Shown here: positions 10,989-22,852 of the stretch, piece after piece
How the letters are laid out: each line of letters opens with the position of its first letter
Position numbering within the stretch: position 1 is the stretch's first letter
Source: Laccaria trichodermophora
Taxonomy: Eukaryota > Basidiomycota > Agaricomycetes > Agaricales > Hydnangiaceae
Direction of reading: 5' to 3'
Assembly (NCBI GenBank): GCA_018417955.1
Contig: JACTVC010000033.1
Location: forward strand, 186,001-250,000
DNA length: 64,000 nucleotides
Notes under the pieces: model-generated
The model's database searches: none
What the model saw: the letters and a program-made list of their open reading frames with translations, nothing else
What the model was told of the DNA's origin: nothing
Program-made: the position numbers and the translations under genes

Positions 10989-13185
10989 TCAAGGAATGCC
11001 TGCGGATGTGAAAAATCTTCCCGAAATAAGCCAGTTCCGAAGTGGTCCGTTTCGACGACCAGACGTGGAGGAGGTAGAGGAGGAGGGGGAGTTTTGGTCG
11101 TTTGGCTGAGGTTGCGTCGTAGCCATCTGCGTTGATATCCCGTTCCAGGCAGCCGACTCAAATGCTGCAGTAGGCGCTTTACTGCCCGCAAAGGATGTAC
11201 GAAATTTGAAGGCACTACGCTCATGCGGAAGCGGTGTAGCTGGTGAAGCTGGTGAAGCCTGCGATGGTGATGCGCGAGGGAAAAGTTTGAGGCCGAAGCG
11301 GCTGGCCGTTTTGGATTTCCCATTACCGGGTTTGCGGGACGAGAGGATTGAGGGCCTTGAATGAGAAGGGACGTCGGTCATTGAACCAGAAACGGATGAA
11401 GAAAGCTGACATTGTTGTATCGGAGGGGACCGTACCTGCGTACTGAATCCCAACCAGTTGGGTTCCGGGGAAGGTGTTGAAGAACGAGGGAAAACATCAT
11501 CGTCCGCCTTGTCAATGGAGCTTGCAGACGAGGAGCTAGAATAAATGGAGGGGGACGACATCTCGGTACCCGAAGAGGTCCAGACAGAGGGAGAAATCAT
11601 CTCCTTGTCCTCGGCGACCGCAGTGATAGCGGAGTCAGGGACGAATAAGCCTTTGGGCGACACTGGACTGGAAACAAAAAATAGAGAAGCGTAAGGATCG
11701 TATTCAATGGCAGTATGCATCATAGATGACTGCGTAGAGAATGAAGTCATGCTAGCATTGGCATCATAAATTCGTGGGCGTGTAAGGTTCGTGTCGATCG
11801 TGAGGGCTGCACGTGTATCTTGCTTTTCTTCGCGTCCGATAAAGGTCATATCGAAATTGTTAGGAGTCGTTGGCATCGATGACGCTGGTGAGTCTGAGGC
11901 GGACGAAGGGGTGTCTGGTCGACCGAACAAATCCATACGGAAATGATCCTCCTCAGAATCTGACGAGATGGGGGACTCGAATGCCCAAGTCGCACTGCAA
12001 GATGAATAGTCGTTCCAGGGGATACCGTAGTTTGACTCTTCCGCTGAGGTCTGGCTCGCGAAAACGATATCGGAAGAGGAGTCTTTGCTCCAGCGAGAGT
12101 TGAGTAAAGCCTCGGTTGGCTGAGGGGAGGACTGAGGGGAGGGACCATCCTGCGTATTCGCAGATGAAGCGCTGTCGATTTCCATACCTGACTCCCATGG
12201 ACAGCGAGCCATACTACCTTCAAAGATAACACCGTCAGAGTAGAAGCTGGTGACCTCCTCAATGGCATAGCGAACTTCACGCAGTGTCATTCGCTGTTGC
12301 CAGTCAACCTCAAGCATCCTCATGAGGATGTCGTTGACCTCGGAGGAGATGGGCAAAACACTAGGAAGGAAGTTGATGGGATCACGGAGGTAGGCCTGGA
12401 AAGTTGGATCGTCAGCTGTCGCCGACTTCCAAGGGTTGCGGCCCGTGGCCAAGTTGAGCAGAATAATACCAAGGGACCAGATGTCGTTAAACATGGGAGA
12501 GTAATTCCCGGTGGGAGCAAACACCCCTCCCTGGCATTCTACAAGGACATGAGACCCTCATACGAAAGAATGAGGTGAAAGGAAAGCACGAACCTGGGCT
12601 CATATGATACACGCTTCCAGTGCGAAACTCGTCACTAACTTTCTCAGTCGTAGCGAGACCAAAATCTGTGATGGCTACACGGAGGCCATCGTCGAAGCAA
12701 AGGACGTTCTCGGGTTTCAAATCCCGATGATAAATACCCAAAGTATGGCAATAGTCAACTGCGTCGAGCAGCTGAAGGAAAACATCCTTGATGAGGGCGT
12801 CGTCTCCAAGGTAGCGACAGCTATGGAGAATTTGCGTGAACAAATCGTGGTCCGGTGCGTAGTCCATGATGATGTAGGTATGGTTAAAGTGCTCCACGAT
12901 GCGGTGGAGGGTGACAACGCCCGGGTGGGCGGATGCGATCTGATGCAGAGCGATCTCGCGGATATGAATTTGCCGCTGGCGCGCAGTCTGGTGTCCCGAA
13001 GCAACCAGACATTTTACAGCGTATGATTTTGGGCCAGTAGGATGGCGTACATCGACGGCGCGATAGACGACGCCGTATCCGCCAACGCCCAGAACTTCAA
13101 CGAGCTCGAGGGAGTCCCCATCAATGAGGGTCCCGAGGGGCGGGTGTACAGCGGAGGAAGGGGCTGGTGAGGTCTTCGAGGACAT
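10989..13185 (-). CDS. Ran1/Pat1-like serine/threonine protein kinase (713 aa)
   Basis: Two exons, 12594-13185 then 10989-12538 on the minus strand, separated by a 55-nt intron, give 713 residues. The kinase domain is N-terminal (about 20-300). It has glycine loop L-G-V-G-G-Y-G-V-V (residues 32-40), ATP-binding Lys 58 in A-V-K, H-R-D-L-K-P-E-N at 153-160, D-F-G at 174-176, S-P-E-C at the activation segment, and D-I-W-S-L-G. The G-V-G-G-Y-G-V-V-Y-R-A-V-D run and the overall order match fungal Ran1/Pat1 and Sks1/Vhs1 kinases, which link nutrients to meiosis or growth control. The remaining 400 residues are Ser/Pro/Thr-rich and probably disordered, with many S-P and T-P sites and a basic C-terminus. 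All catalytic residues are present, so it should be active. Confidence 0.9.
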
Positions 13186-14160
13186 GCTAAACGACCTGGC
13201 GGAGGTGAGAAGAGAGGAACGGAGTTAGCACCAGTGCAAACAAGGACTTGAAAGTGGAAAGCGACAGAAAGAGTTGTGGGTGTTATAAGAGGAATGAATG
13301 ACAAGTCGCACGCAAACGTGGAGTGACACCCCTACTGTGCGTGTATGACATGAGGTATCAAAACTCACGATTCACAAGGCGGCGTCCGCACGTTGATCCG
13401 TGAGTTTGTGCGTTATCCAGGATATCCAGGGTAAGAAGAGAGTTTGGTCTTGGGCCGTTGGGCTTGCATCGGGCATTATTTAGCTGTTTTGCGATGGCAA
13501 ACGAGCGGAACCTGCACGGAACCAGTTACCGAGTTCATTGCTTCGGCAACCCAAATCCTTTTCCGGCAAGCCAGTGAATCAATTGCATGGCGATCTTATG
13601 AACACAACATGGCCCGGAGAGACCTTGACAATATAAGGTTTTGTCTCTCGAGCTGCATTCAGTTTGCTGAGGTCCCGATTCTTGGAAATGGTCTTAGCAC
13701 AAGAAATTAACACAAAAGAGAGGCTTACTAAAAGCTGCATTTCGATTGCGTTTCGAAAGCCCGGACAAGGGAATATGGAGGGTGTCGATAGGCGAACTGC
13801 TTGGTCCCTCGCGTAGGCTTGCAACACCTAATTTGTATTACGACATAGATGGCTCACAAGGGGATACGCCGACGACCAAAATAATGACTGTCGGGCCGGT
13901 GACCACGTGGACGAGTGTTATTTTGGCATGATTGGTTGTGGCTCGTCATGTGACACACCCGTTAAGTTGGAATTCAACAAGAGTTCATTCCTTTATACAG
14001 GACAACGACGAGAACCCAATCGACGACGCCCAGCAGACGTCCAGCAGTCCTTCAGTCAACGCCGACCCTTCAGGTGATCACCACTATCGCACTATCCAAC
14101 TTCAATTCATCCATTCATACACCCGTTACCTCGTGCCGATCGCCCACACGAGTGTCGAAT
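13186..14160. promoter_or_regulatory. Divergent intergenic region between the kinase and the KEN-box gene
   Basis: About 975 bases separate two genes transcribed away from each other, so both promoters should lie here. I see no supported gene: the frames at 13444-13710 and 13932-14384 lack motifs, and the second overlaps the leader and start of the next gene. CT-rich and CAAC-rich stretches near 14020-14130 suit a fungal leader. I cannot identify a specific operator. Confidence 0.5.
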
Positions 14161-15058
14161 ATGTCACTTCGCACATTCACTGTCTTTCAAGATGCCCCTT
14201 CAACCGAAACGCCCAAACCCAAAGTCACCCGACCAACGGCAATGGCTATCCGATCGTCATCGCTAAATCAGGCGACCATCACATCCTCCAATTCACTCGT
14301 CGACGTCACAGAGGTCATCGACAAGGAAAATTATCACCCCGTCACCGGGGAGCGGGCTGGCCCCGGCTCCAACACCACCGCTAAGAAGCGCAAGACGAAC
14401 GTGCTCGCGACAAAAGTTCATACATCTGCTGGCTCCGCTGGGAAAAAGCAAAAGGACTCCTCACACACTGAAACGAAGAAGCGTAAGGCTTCTTCCTCCA
14501 GCACTATCAAGGCAAAGGTGGCACCGAAGAGGGATGGTAAAGTCAAGAAGACTTACGCCAAGAAGCCCCCCTCTCGTAAGGTGTCACCCATGCCCAAGGT
14601 CAGTGAGGAGGAGGAACAGGTTGTCGCGGACAAGAGGCCCGATCATCTCACCCAGGCTGATATCGACTCGCGCTGCTACGAGTTGACTGTCAAGCCTCTC
14701 GCAGATGTTTCTGAGGCCTATGAGCAAGTCGTTGATGATGGGGCCTTGGGTGAATCGGATGCAAAACTCAAATTCAGCTCAGTCAAGGTTCGTTTTTTTT
14801 TTTGCCATTCGATCATTCGTCGCGTGCTAATCCCTATCCACGTTGCAGGAATCCTCTGCTGAACCTGAGATCCGCGATTACTTTTCGCCAACGTTGTCAA
14901 CATCGACGTCGTCCCGTCCCCGCGCTGCATCTGAGGAGCCTCGTGCATTCTCTACCCCCGAACGCAAACGAATTTATGTTGCATTCACGTTCTCCTCGCC
15001 CTCACCCACGAGCACTCGTTTCCGTCAGGCTTACTCAAGGAGCGTGTCGCCTGAATAA
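14161..15058 (+). CDS. Lysine-rich nuclear protein with a KEN box (278 aa), function unknown
   Basis: Exons 14161-14787 and 14849-15058 give 278 residues; the ATG at 14161 follows a pyrimidine-rich leader. I do not recognise the family. The N-terminal third contains D-K-E-N-Y-H-P (residues 54-60), a KEN degron of the kind read by the APC/C. The middle is strongly basic, with several K-K-R-K, K-K-R-K-A-S and R-K-V-S-P blocks that would act as nuclear localisation signals. A conserved-looking acidic and helical patch follows (about 165-205), and the C-terminus is Ser/Thr/Pro-rich with many S-P sites and a final R-S-V-S-P-E. A cell-cycle-regulated chromatin or spindle protein is a reasonable guess, no more. 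After the stop, 15059-15549 holds no gene I can support; a TATATATATATA run sits near 15242. Confidence 0.75.
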
Positions 15059-15549
15059 TCAAGAGGTGCCACATGAAACGCATCTATCTAACATATTGCT
15101 AAATCTATCACGTTTTCATGCCCAAACTACGCACGTACATCGCATACGCTATCCTGACACATCGCATTGCAAACTGACGCTTTTTTACCATATCCACATG
15201 CATACCCTGACTGCCTCCTGCATCTGCATCGCATCTTCCTCTATATATATATATATTCCTTACTTATTCTTGCACATACATACCAATTTCTGTCTGTTGT
15301 CCCTGTCAAATTATTGGTTATGCCCCGAGTGCTTGACTTTGGCTTGACGACAACTTGAACTCTGGATGTGAATGTCTGGTCACATGTTCATGTCCACCTT
15401 GACGCGTTTCCAAGTGCGCTGTGAGTCACTGACGAAAAAGATGTGCAACGACGCAAAGTTGAGGAGCCGAGACTCGCTAAACTCTTCAAATTGTCCGCCT
15501 ACTTGTTGCTTTGTTGCAGGCCTCCTAAAAGTCCTTTCGACACTGCACG

Positions 15550-17018
15550 ATGACTGCTGCCTCCGCACCTCTTCCTGCCGTCAGTTTCGACCCAAACTAC
15601 TTTCCGGCGCGGCTCAACACTTCACTGAATGCTGGGCGGTATACCATTCTGCGCAAGCTTGGTGAAGGCGTGTCATCTTCCTGCTGGCTCGTCCAAGATG
15701 GGGAGGGCGAGCGAGTCTTCCTTCACTTTGCTTTTTGCTGCCGACTGATACCATTTCTGGACAATAGAGAAGGATACAAGTACTTGGCTGCGAAAGTCTT
15801 GACGATCGACGCTACGCAACAACATGAGGCTGGTCTGACACACGAACTCGAATTCCTCAAGGAGATCGAGGCGCGGAATGACACTGATCACCTTCCCATG
15901 CTCCGAGATCACTTCATCGAACAAGGACCCAAAGGCAAACACCTATGTCTCGTTCAGGACTTGTACAGTACATCTGTATCATCTCTACGGCGATCCGCAA
16001 CCCACAAGGCCCTTCCTCCGTACATGGTAAAGAATGTCATCTTGATGGCTGTCGAGGCTCTCGCACAGCTGCACGCTATGCGCATCGTCCATACAGGTTT
16101 GCCAGATCCAATTCCACTTGGTCTGTACTCACAGACGAGCCATACAGATGTCAAGCTTGATAATCTCCTCTTTGGGAGCTCGCTTTACCACATGGATGAC
16201 GATCTACAGAGATACCTTGAAGCGAATCCTGCACAGGTTGAAGGAGAAGCACAAGTGGAAGGAGAGAGTTACCCGGTTATCAAATCTCAACCGATCCCAA
16301 ACCGTTACGTCTGGGACACAAGCGCATTTGAAGCAGAAACTATGATTATCTACCTGACGGATCTCGGTCATGGTCAGTGACTATTCTCTGTATACTCAGT
16401 CTCCCTCATTCATAGACCCACAGCTCAGCGAGCTGGTAAACAGCCAACTGCCGACTACTTTGGTGCACTTGGCCTCCGTGCACCAGAGACGATTCTTCAA
16501 TCGGACTTCGGGCCAGCAGTGGATATCTGGGCCGTCGGGTGTATCGTACGATGGACATTTCTAACTCATGCTTGCTTCGCTAACGATAGAATTTAGACCT
16601 TTGAACTCCTAGTAGGTCGGTGGCTTTTCCACCCAGAGGAGGGCGAAGATTGGAAACTTGAGGACGATCATCTAGCAAAGATGATGGAGCTCACGGGCCA
16701 GACTTTCGCAGATAAGATGCTTGAGCGTGCCAACCTCCGCAAGGAATACTTTGACGATACCGGTATGTCGGCTATGCTCCATTTTGGTCTGGTATCTAAC
16801 AATTTTGCAAAGGTAACCTTTTACGCATACTCGAGTTGATACCAGTCAGTTTGGAAACGGCTATGACGAATTACAAAATCCCCAACCTTTCAGAGGACGA
16901 GATCCATTTGACAGCGGATTTCATCAGGGCTTGTCTGAAGTTTGATTATAAGGAGCGAGCGACGGCGGAGGAGTTACAAAAGCACAAGTTTTTAGCAAAC
17001 ACGTTCTCGTGCTGCTAA
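15550..17018 (+). CDS. SRPK-like protein kinase, tandem copy 1 (intact, 402 aa)
   Basis: Six exons (15550-15710, 15768-16096, 16148-16372, 16424-16545, 16597-16762, 16813-17018) give 402 residues. The kinase fold is nearly the whole protein: L-G-E-G-V-S-S-S (residues 38-45), Lys 63 in A-A-K, H-T-D-V-K-L-D-N at 162-169 in place of HRDxKxxN, D-L-G at 235-237 in place of DFG, R-A-P-E-T, and D-I-W-A-V-G-C. The split arrangement and H-T-D/D-L-G signature match the SR-protein-kinase-like group expanded in Agaricomycetes. An acidic V-E-G-E repeat sits in the spacer. The first intron has a GC donor (GCGAGT) where copy 2 has GTGAGT. That intron is 57 nt with no in-frame stop, so retention would still leave an open frame. 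Catalytic Asp residues are present, so activity is plausible. Confidence 0.85.
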
Positions 17019-17185
17019 TTTCAGTTGATGGGGTGGATTGTTAGCGTGGATAAGTAGGTTGCAGGTTCGCATGGAAAACGGGGAGGGGGACACATATGGA
17101 CATACTGGTACTTTTAATAATGTCTGAAGAGTGCTGTTTCGTCCTAAAGAACCATCGGCAAGATAACGTCAATTGTTGATCAAAT

Positions 17186-17250
17186 ACTTCCTCAAACTAA
17201 TCAACTTCCTGCCCCTGGCTCTCTCTCAAGCTCACTCATATTCCTCAATT
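17186..17250 (-). repeat. Relic of the mS5 gene 3' end (first)
   Basis: These bases closely match the last 60 or so coding bases of the mitochondrial ribosomal S5 gene (21008 onward), encoding the N-M-S-E-L-E-R-A-R-G tail on the minus strand. The relic sits directly downstream of kinase copy 1, as the real gene sits downstream of copy 3. It marks the end of a duplication unit. Confidence 0.75.
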
Positions 17251-17432
17251 ATTAGTTATGCCCTGTCGGCAACGAGTGCTTAAGATTTTGTACATGTTCA
17301 CCTTGACGCGTTTCCAAGTGCGCGCTCTGAGTCACCGAACGACGCAAAGTTAAGGAGCAAAGTCTGAGACTCGCCTCCTCTTTCAAGTTGTCTATTTCTT
17401 GCAGGCTTCCTAAAAATCCTTTCGACACTGCT

Positions 17433-18902
17433 CCGCACCTCTTCCCGCCACCGGTTTCGACTCAGATTACTTTCCGGCACGGCTCAACACTTCACTGAAT
17501 GCTGGACGGTATACCATTCTGCGCAAGCTTGGTGAAGGCGTGTCATCTTCCTCTTGGCTTGTCTATAATGGGGAGGGCAAGTGAGTCTTCCTTCTCTTTG
17601 CTTTTTGCTGCCGACTGATACCATTTCTGGACAATAGAGAAGGATACAAGTACTTAGCTACGAAAATCTTGACGATCGACGCTACGAAGCGACATGAAGC
17701 TAGTGTTTCACACGAACTCGAGTTCCTGAAGGAGATCGAGGCGCGTAACGACACTGATTTTCTTCCCTTGCTTCGAGATCACTTTATCGAACAAGGACCC
17801 CGAGGCAAGCATTTATGTCTCGTTCAGGACCCGTACAGTACATCTGTATCATCTCTACGACAATCCGCGCCCCACCAGGCTCTTCCTATATACATGGTGA
17901 GGAATGTCGTCGCAATGGTTCTCGATGCTCTCGCACAGCTGCACGCTATGCGCATCGTCCATACAGGTTTGCCTGATTCAAATCCATTTGGTTTGTATTC
18001 ATAGACCAGCGATACAGGTGTCAAGCTTGATAATCTCCTCGTTGGCAACTCGCTTTACTCCTTGGATGACGATCTACAAAAATACCTTGAAGCGAATCCC
18101 GGACAGGTTGAAGTACAAGTACGACTTGGGAGAGCGAGATACCCAGCTGTCACACCTCAGCCAATCCCGAACCATTACGTGTGGGACACAAACGCGTTTG
18201 AAGCAGAAACGATGATTATCTATCTGACGGGCTTCAGTCATGGTCAGTTTTCTATCCTGTGTTTACTCATAACTTCTCTTGCTCATGGACCCCACAGCTC
18301 AGCGAGCCGGTGAACAGCCAACTGCCGACTGCTTTGGTGTACTTGAGCTCCGTGCACCAGAGACGATTCTTCAATCGGACTTCGGGCCAGGGGTGGATAT
18401 CTGGGCCGTCGGGTGTATCGTACGGTGGTCATTTCTAACCTATGCATGCTTCGCTAACTATAGAACGTAGACGTTTGAACTCCTAGTAGGCCGGGGGCTT
18501 TTCAACCCAGAGAAAGGAGAGGGTTGGACGCTTGAGGACAATCATTTAGCGAAGATGATCGAGCTCACAGGCCAGACTTTTCCAGATAAGATGCTTGGGC
18601 GTGCCAAGCTCCGCGAGGACTACTTTGATAATGCCGGTATGTCGGCTATGCTCCATTTCGGTTTGATATCTAACAATTTTTTGCACTGGCACTGTACAGG
18701 TAACCTTTTACGAGCACCCGAGCTGACACCAGTCAGTTTGGAGGCGGCCATGGCGAGCTACAAGATTCCCAACCTTTCGGAGGACGAGATTCATTTGGCA
18801 GCGGATTTTATTAGGGCTTGTCTGAAGTTTGATCCTGAGGAGCGAGCGACAGCGGAGGACTTGCGAATGCACAAGTTTCTAGCGAACGCGTTTAGGTGCT
18901 AG
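17433..18902 (+). pseudogene. SRPK-like kinase, tandem copy 2 (start codon and both catalytic Asp lost)
   Basis: The exon pattern follows copy 1 (about 17433-17580, 17638-17966, 18018-18242, 18298-18419, 18471-18636, 18700-18902) with canonical splice sites, including a GTGAGT first donor. Against copy 1, a short deletion near 17432 removes the segment with the start ATG; I found no replacement in frame. In the catalytic loop H-T-D has become H-T-G. The D-L-G motif has become G-F-S, so both catalytic and metal-binding Asp residues are gone. R-A-P-E-T and D-I-W-A-V-G-C remain, and the reading frame is otherwise open to the stop at 18900-18902. It may be a decaying gene or, if an alternative start is used (first internal ATG 17669), a pseudokinase. 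I favour a pseudogene. Confidence 0.75.
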
Positions 18903-19037
18903 AGGTGGAGGTGAATTGTTTCAAGAAAAAAAAAAATCGAAAAATAGTTTTCTGTGATAGCTTAAAATTGTATGAAGTAACTTGTGTTCCGATGGCGCTT
19001 GTATGCGCATAGAATAAAGATATCGTCAATGACTGGT

Positions 19038-19290
19038 CAACTTCTTGCCCCTGGCTCTCTCGAGCTCACTCATATTCTTCAATCCTCTCCGTAGATTCAA
19101 CTTCTTTCCGGGCCATCTCCAGTCGGCGCATGGCAGCGCATGGCTAGTATGCACCCTGAACGTAGCCTTGATCACGTTTAGCCTGTTCCTGTGTCGCCCT
19201 TAATATACTCGGAGCGGTGGTTGCGCGCGATGACGCTGTGGACGACTTGGCGGAGGGAGATCGAGAGGGTCTCAGACATTAATCTTTCTG
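19038..19290 (-). repeat. Relic of the mS5 gene (second, with internal deletions)
   Basis: Pieces of the mitochondrial S5 coding sequence appear here in the order and orientation of the real gene: the C-terminal segment (19038-19090), a block matching the region around 21130-21220, and a block matching the more N-terminal region around 21765-21850. Large parts between them are deleted. It lies between kinase copies 2 and 3. This relic reaches further into the S5 gene than the first, so the original duplication unit included much of that gene. Confidence 0.7.
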
Positions 19291-19426
19291 GGTTCATTTC
19301 TCGTCACCAAGTAGTCACTCACCCAGTATCTCGGCTCTGCTTCAAGTCTTTTTGCTTCCCCAAAGTCCTTCCGACGCTGCCCCAACGGTATGACTATTCT
19401 CTCTGCACGTCTTTCTTCCTCCAGTC

Positions 19427-20824
19427 TCGACTACTTTCCGGCGCGGCTCCACGATTCGCTCAATGGTGGGCGGTATACCATTCTGCGCAAGCTTGGTGAA
19501 GGCGTGTCATCTTGTCTATAATGGGGGGGGCCAGTGAGTCTTCCTTCACTTTGCTTTTTCTGATATCATTTCTGGACAATAGAGAAGGAATCAAGTACTT
19601 AGCTACGAAAATCTTGACGATCGACGCTACGAAGCGACATGAAGCTAGTGTTTCACACGAACTCGAGTTCCTGAAGGAGATCGAGGCGCGGAATGACACT
19701 GATTTTCTTCCCATGCTCCGAGATCACTTCATCGAACATGGACCCAAAGGTAAACATCTATGTCTTGTCCAGGACTTGCACAGTACATCTGTATCAGCTC
19801 TAAGACGATCCGCGCTCTTCCTCCATGCATGATGAGGAATGTCATCTCGATGGTTGTCGATGCTCTCGCCCAGCTGCACGCTACGAACATCGTCCATACA
19901 GGTTTGCTTGATCTAATCCAATTGCTCTGTACTCATTGACCATTGATATAGATGTCAAGCTTGATAATCTCCTCTTTGGCAGCTCGCTTTACCCCATGGG
20001 TGCCGATCTACAGAGATACCTTGACCCAAATCCTGCACAGGTGGAAGGAGAAGCACAGGTGGAAGGAGAAGCACAGGTGGAAGGAGAGTGTTACCCGGTT
20101 ATCAGATCTCAACCAATTCCAAACCATTACGTCTGAGACACAAGCGCATTTGAAGCAGAAACTATGATTATTTACTTGACGGATCTCGGTTATGGTCAGC
20201 GTCTATCCTGTCTCCCTTATGAACCCCACAGCTCAGCGAGCTGGTAAACAGCCCACTGCCGACTGCTTTGGTGCACTTGGCCTCCGTGCACCAGAGACGA
20301 TTCTGCAGTCAGACTTCGGGTCAGCTGTGGATATCTGGGCCGTCGGGTGTATCGTACGATGGTCATTTCTAAGCTAAGCCTGCTTCGCTAACGATAGAAT
20401 TTAGACTTTTGAACTCCTAGTAGGCCGGCGGCTTGTCCACCCAGAGGAGGGAGAGGATTGGAAACTTGAGGACGATCACCTAGCAAAGATGATGGAGCTC
20501 ACGGGCCAGACTTTCGCAGATAAGATGCTTGAGCGTGCCAACCTCCGCAAGGAATACTTTGACGATACCGGTATGTCGGCTATGCTCCATTTTGGTCTGG
20601 TATCTAACAATTTTGCAAAGGTAACCTTTTACGCATACTCGAGTTGATACCAGTCAAATTGAAGACGGCCATGGCGAATTACAAGATCCCCAATCTTTCA
20701 AAGGACGAAATTCATTTGACAGCGGATTTCATTAGGGCTTGTCTGAAGTGATTATAAGGAGCGAGCGACGGCGGAGGAGTTACAAAAGCCCAAGTTTTTA
20801 GATAACGCGTTCTTGTGCTGCTAA
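19427..20824 (+). pseudogene. SRPK-like kinase, tandem copy 3 (multiply disrupted)
   Basis: Sequence similar to copies 1 and 2 runs through the whole locus, but with many breaks. The first exon loses bases after V-S-S and shifts frame. The second exon shifts near 19815-19830, where S-A follows L-H-A-stop. The Trp codon in the Y-V-W-D-T motif has become TGA (near 20134). The last exon has a deletion near 20749 that shifts frame before the end. The acidic V-E-G-E repeat is expanded to three copies (about 20040-20090). The H-x-D-V-K-L-D-N and R-A-P-E-T segments are still readable. The locus cannot encode a complete kinase. Confidence 0.85.
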
Positions 20825-21007
20825 TTGACTTGATGGGGGTGAGTTGTTAGCGCGGATAAGTTGCAGGTTCGCAGGGAGAACAGGAAGGGGGACGTAATGG
20901 TACTTTTAATCATGTCTGAAGTGTGCTGTTTCGTCCTCTGAAAAAAAAGGGAACCATCGAACGGATACGCAGAATGGCAAGTATGTATAGAATGAAGATA
21001 TCGGCAA

Positions 21008-22759
21008 CTACTTCCTCAAACTAATGAGCTTCCTGCCTCTGGCTCTCTCAAGCTCACTCATATTCCTCAATCCTCTCCCCCGATTTAGCTTCTTTCCAGG
21101 CCCACCCATTCCATCTCCCATCGAAGTCGGCGCATGGCCAGCATGGATCATTCTGAACGCAGCCTTGATCACGTTTAGCTTGTTCCTGCTCCCCCACACT
21201 TTCGCACTGATATCCTTGAACCCAGCCGCTCGCAGAATCTGATGTAAAAACGGGTTACACCGCAAACCAAAACCTACTGGTCGCGGTCGGAGGATAAGTT
21301 GCGTAGCGCCAAGCTTAGTCTTCATTTCTGTCCACACCGTGCGCTTCTCAAACCGCTCGACCCAGTCCATGTTCCGTACGGCTGCGAGACGTGCGGCTGT
21401 CAATGCAACCATACTGTTCAAGTGCTTTCCCTCTCCGTAGCCGACCAGACCATCGCCATTCCCAACGAGAACCATGAATGACATACGGCGAATTTTGCCT
21501 TTCCCTGTTTGTTGCACAACGGTGCGGCGCATCAGGATAGATTGATGAAGTCCGGTGTAAAATCTTTTGGCGACGGGCAAGGATTTCGTAAACTCGTTGA
21601 TGTTTACAGCCCAAGCTTCAGCGGGGGCCTTGCCAGCGAAGACATCCTTTTGAGATAATGTAATCTCCGGCTCTTCTTTCATCTCTTCATGAGACGCTAT
21701 CTTACCATCCCTCTCTAAGTCGGGGGTGTTGGCGACAGGCTCATCACCGTAATTGTGGAAGACGGAGCGGTGATTGCGCACGACAACGCGATTGTGGAAG
21801 GGGGATTCAGCGGAGGGTGGGAGATCGAGCACGTCTCGAGGGTCGAGGATAGAGTCATTCATCATAAGATCTGGGTAATCCCCATCTGGCTGTCTTGGTG
21901 CTGGGGAGTACATTGAATCTAAAATATTCGATTTCAGTCATGTGCCGTGTAAACTGAAATGATACGCACTCCGCGACCCGCTGATTGCAGGTGTCTTTCT
22001 GGAAGTTGTCTCCTTGAAGTCCTGTGGAGGAACAAAGTCGACACCTCGAGCGGCAAAGAAATCGAGAATCTTGTGTAGCCAGACATCTGAGTTCTCCCTG
22101 TCAAACTGAACCCAAATTTCCTCAAACCGATCAATTTCTTCCGGTTTGAATTTCATGATGGCGTTGGCAGCAGGTGGTGTTTCCAAGAGTTCGGCCACGT
22201 AATCAGTGAGCTCCAAGCCTGCACAATATTCAGCGTTTTAACTATTTTCTGTGCTTGACGATGCACACCTTTACGCGCCAACGCAGTTCGCGCTTCAGCG
22301 GAAAACCAGCGAGAAATCCCAGTAGCATCAGCTGCTGCCTTTTGGGCTACAAGCCTGTTAGCTGCTGAACCTAAGAATGGTGCTATATCCCTCACCTTTA
22401 GCCTCAGCCTCTATTTGGTGGAGGTACTCGTTGAACTTTCTGAGAAGCTGTCGTTCCCCAGTCTTGTTCGTGTGTTTTATAAGTTGGTCCTCCAGTTGCA
22501 AAATTAGCCAGTTCTCCTTCGTACGAGAGAACAGTTCCGCTATCTCTTTTGCCAGTTCGTCCTGTTGCATCCCGGATGCCAGAAGAGAAGACAGCTGTTG
22601 CTCGGACGGGGTTATGGCTGCTCTAAGTGAGCTCGAGCTAGTAAACTGCCGACATGGAGAGGCAATGAGAGAGACGTTGACACAGTGGTGGTGGTGGTGT
22701 GCTGGCGGTCGCTGTGCCCGTATTGCGCGAGCAATGGGCCGGAGGAGCAGCCTATTCAT
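21008..22759 (-). CDS. MRPS5: Mitochondrial small-subunit ribosomal protein S5 (mS5/uS5m, 533 aa)
   Basis: Four exons on the minus strand (22396-22759, 22269-22346, 21970-22218, 21008-21918) give 533 residues. The N-terminus has Arg, Ser and Ala but no early acidic residues, as expected for mitochondrial import. The S5 double-stranded-RNA-binding domain is seen at K-G-K-I-R-R-M-S-F-M-V-L-V-G-N-G-D-G-L-V-G-Y-G, interrupted only by species-specific changes, and the S5 C-terminal domain follows with R-P-R-P-V-G-F-G-L-R and I-R/L-x-A-A-G-F-K-D-I-S. The long N-terminal extension is normal for fungal mitochondrial S5. The protein helps build the decoding site of the mitoribosome. The gene is intact, and two truncated copies of its 3' part lie among the kinases upstream. 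Confidence 0.92.
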
Positions 22760-22852
22760 GAACGGAATCTGCAGCGAAAAGTTTGTGTGAGAAAATACAA
22801 AGTATGTTCAAGTCACGAGGTTGCGAATATCCATCCTCTCATCGTCCCTTCA
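22760..22852. promoter_or_regulatory. Short bidirectional promoter, mS5 / PITH gene
   Basis: Only 93 bases separate the start codons of two divergent genes, so they must share promoter sequence. No clear TATA box is present, as is common for fungal housekeeping genes. Confidence 0.6.
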
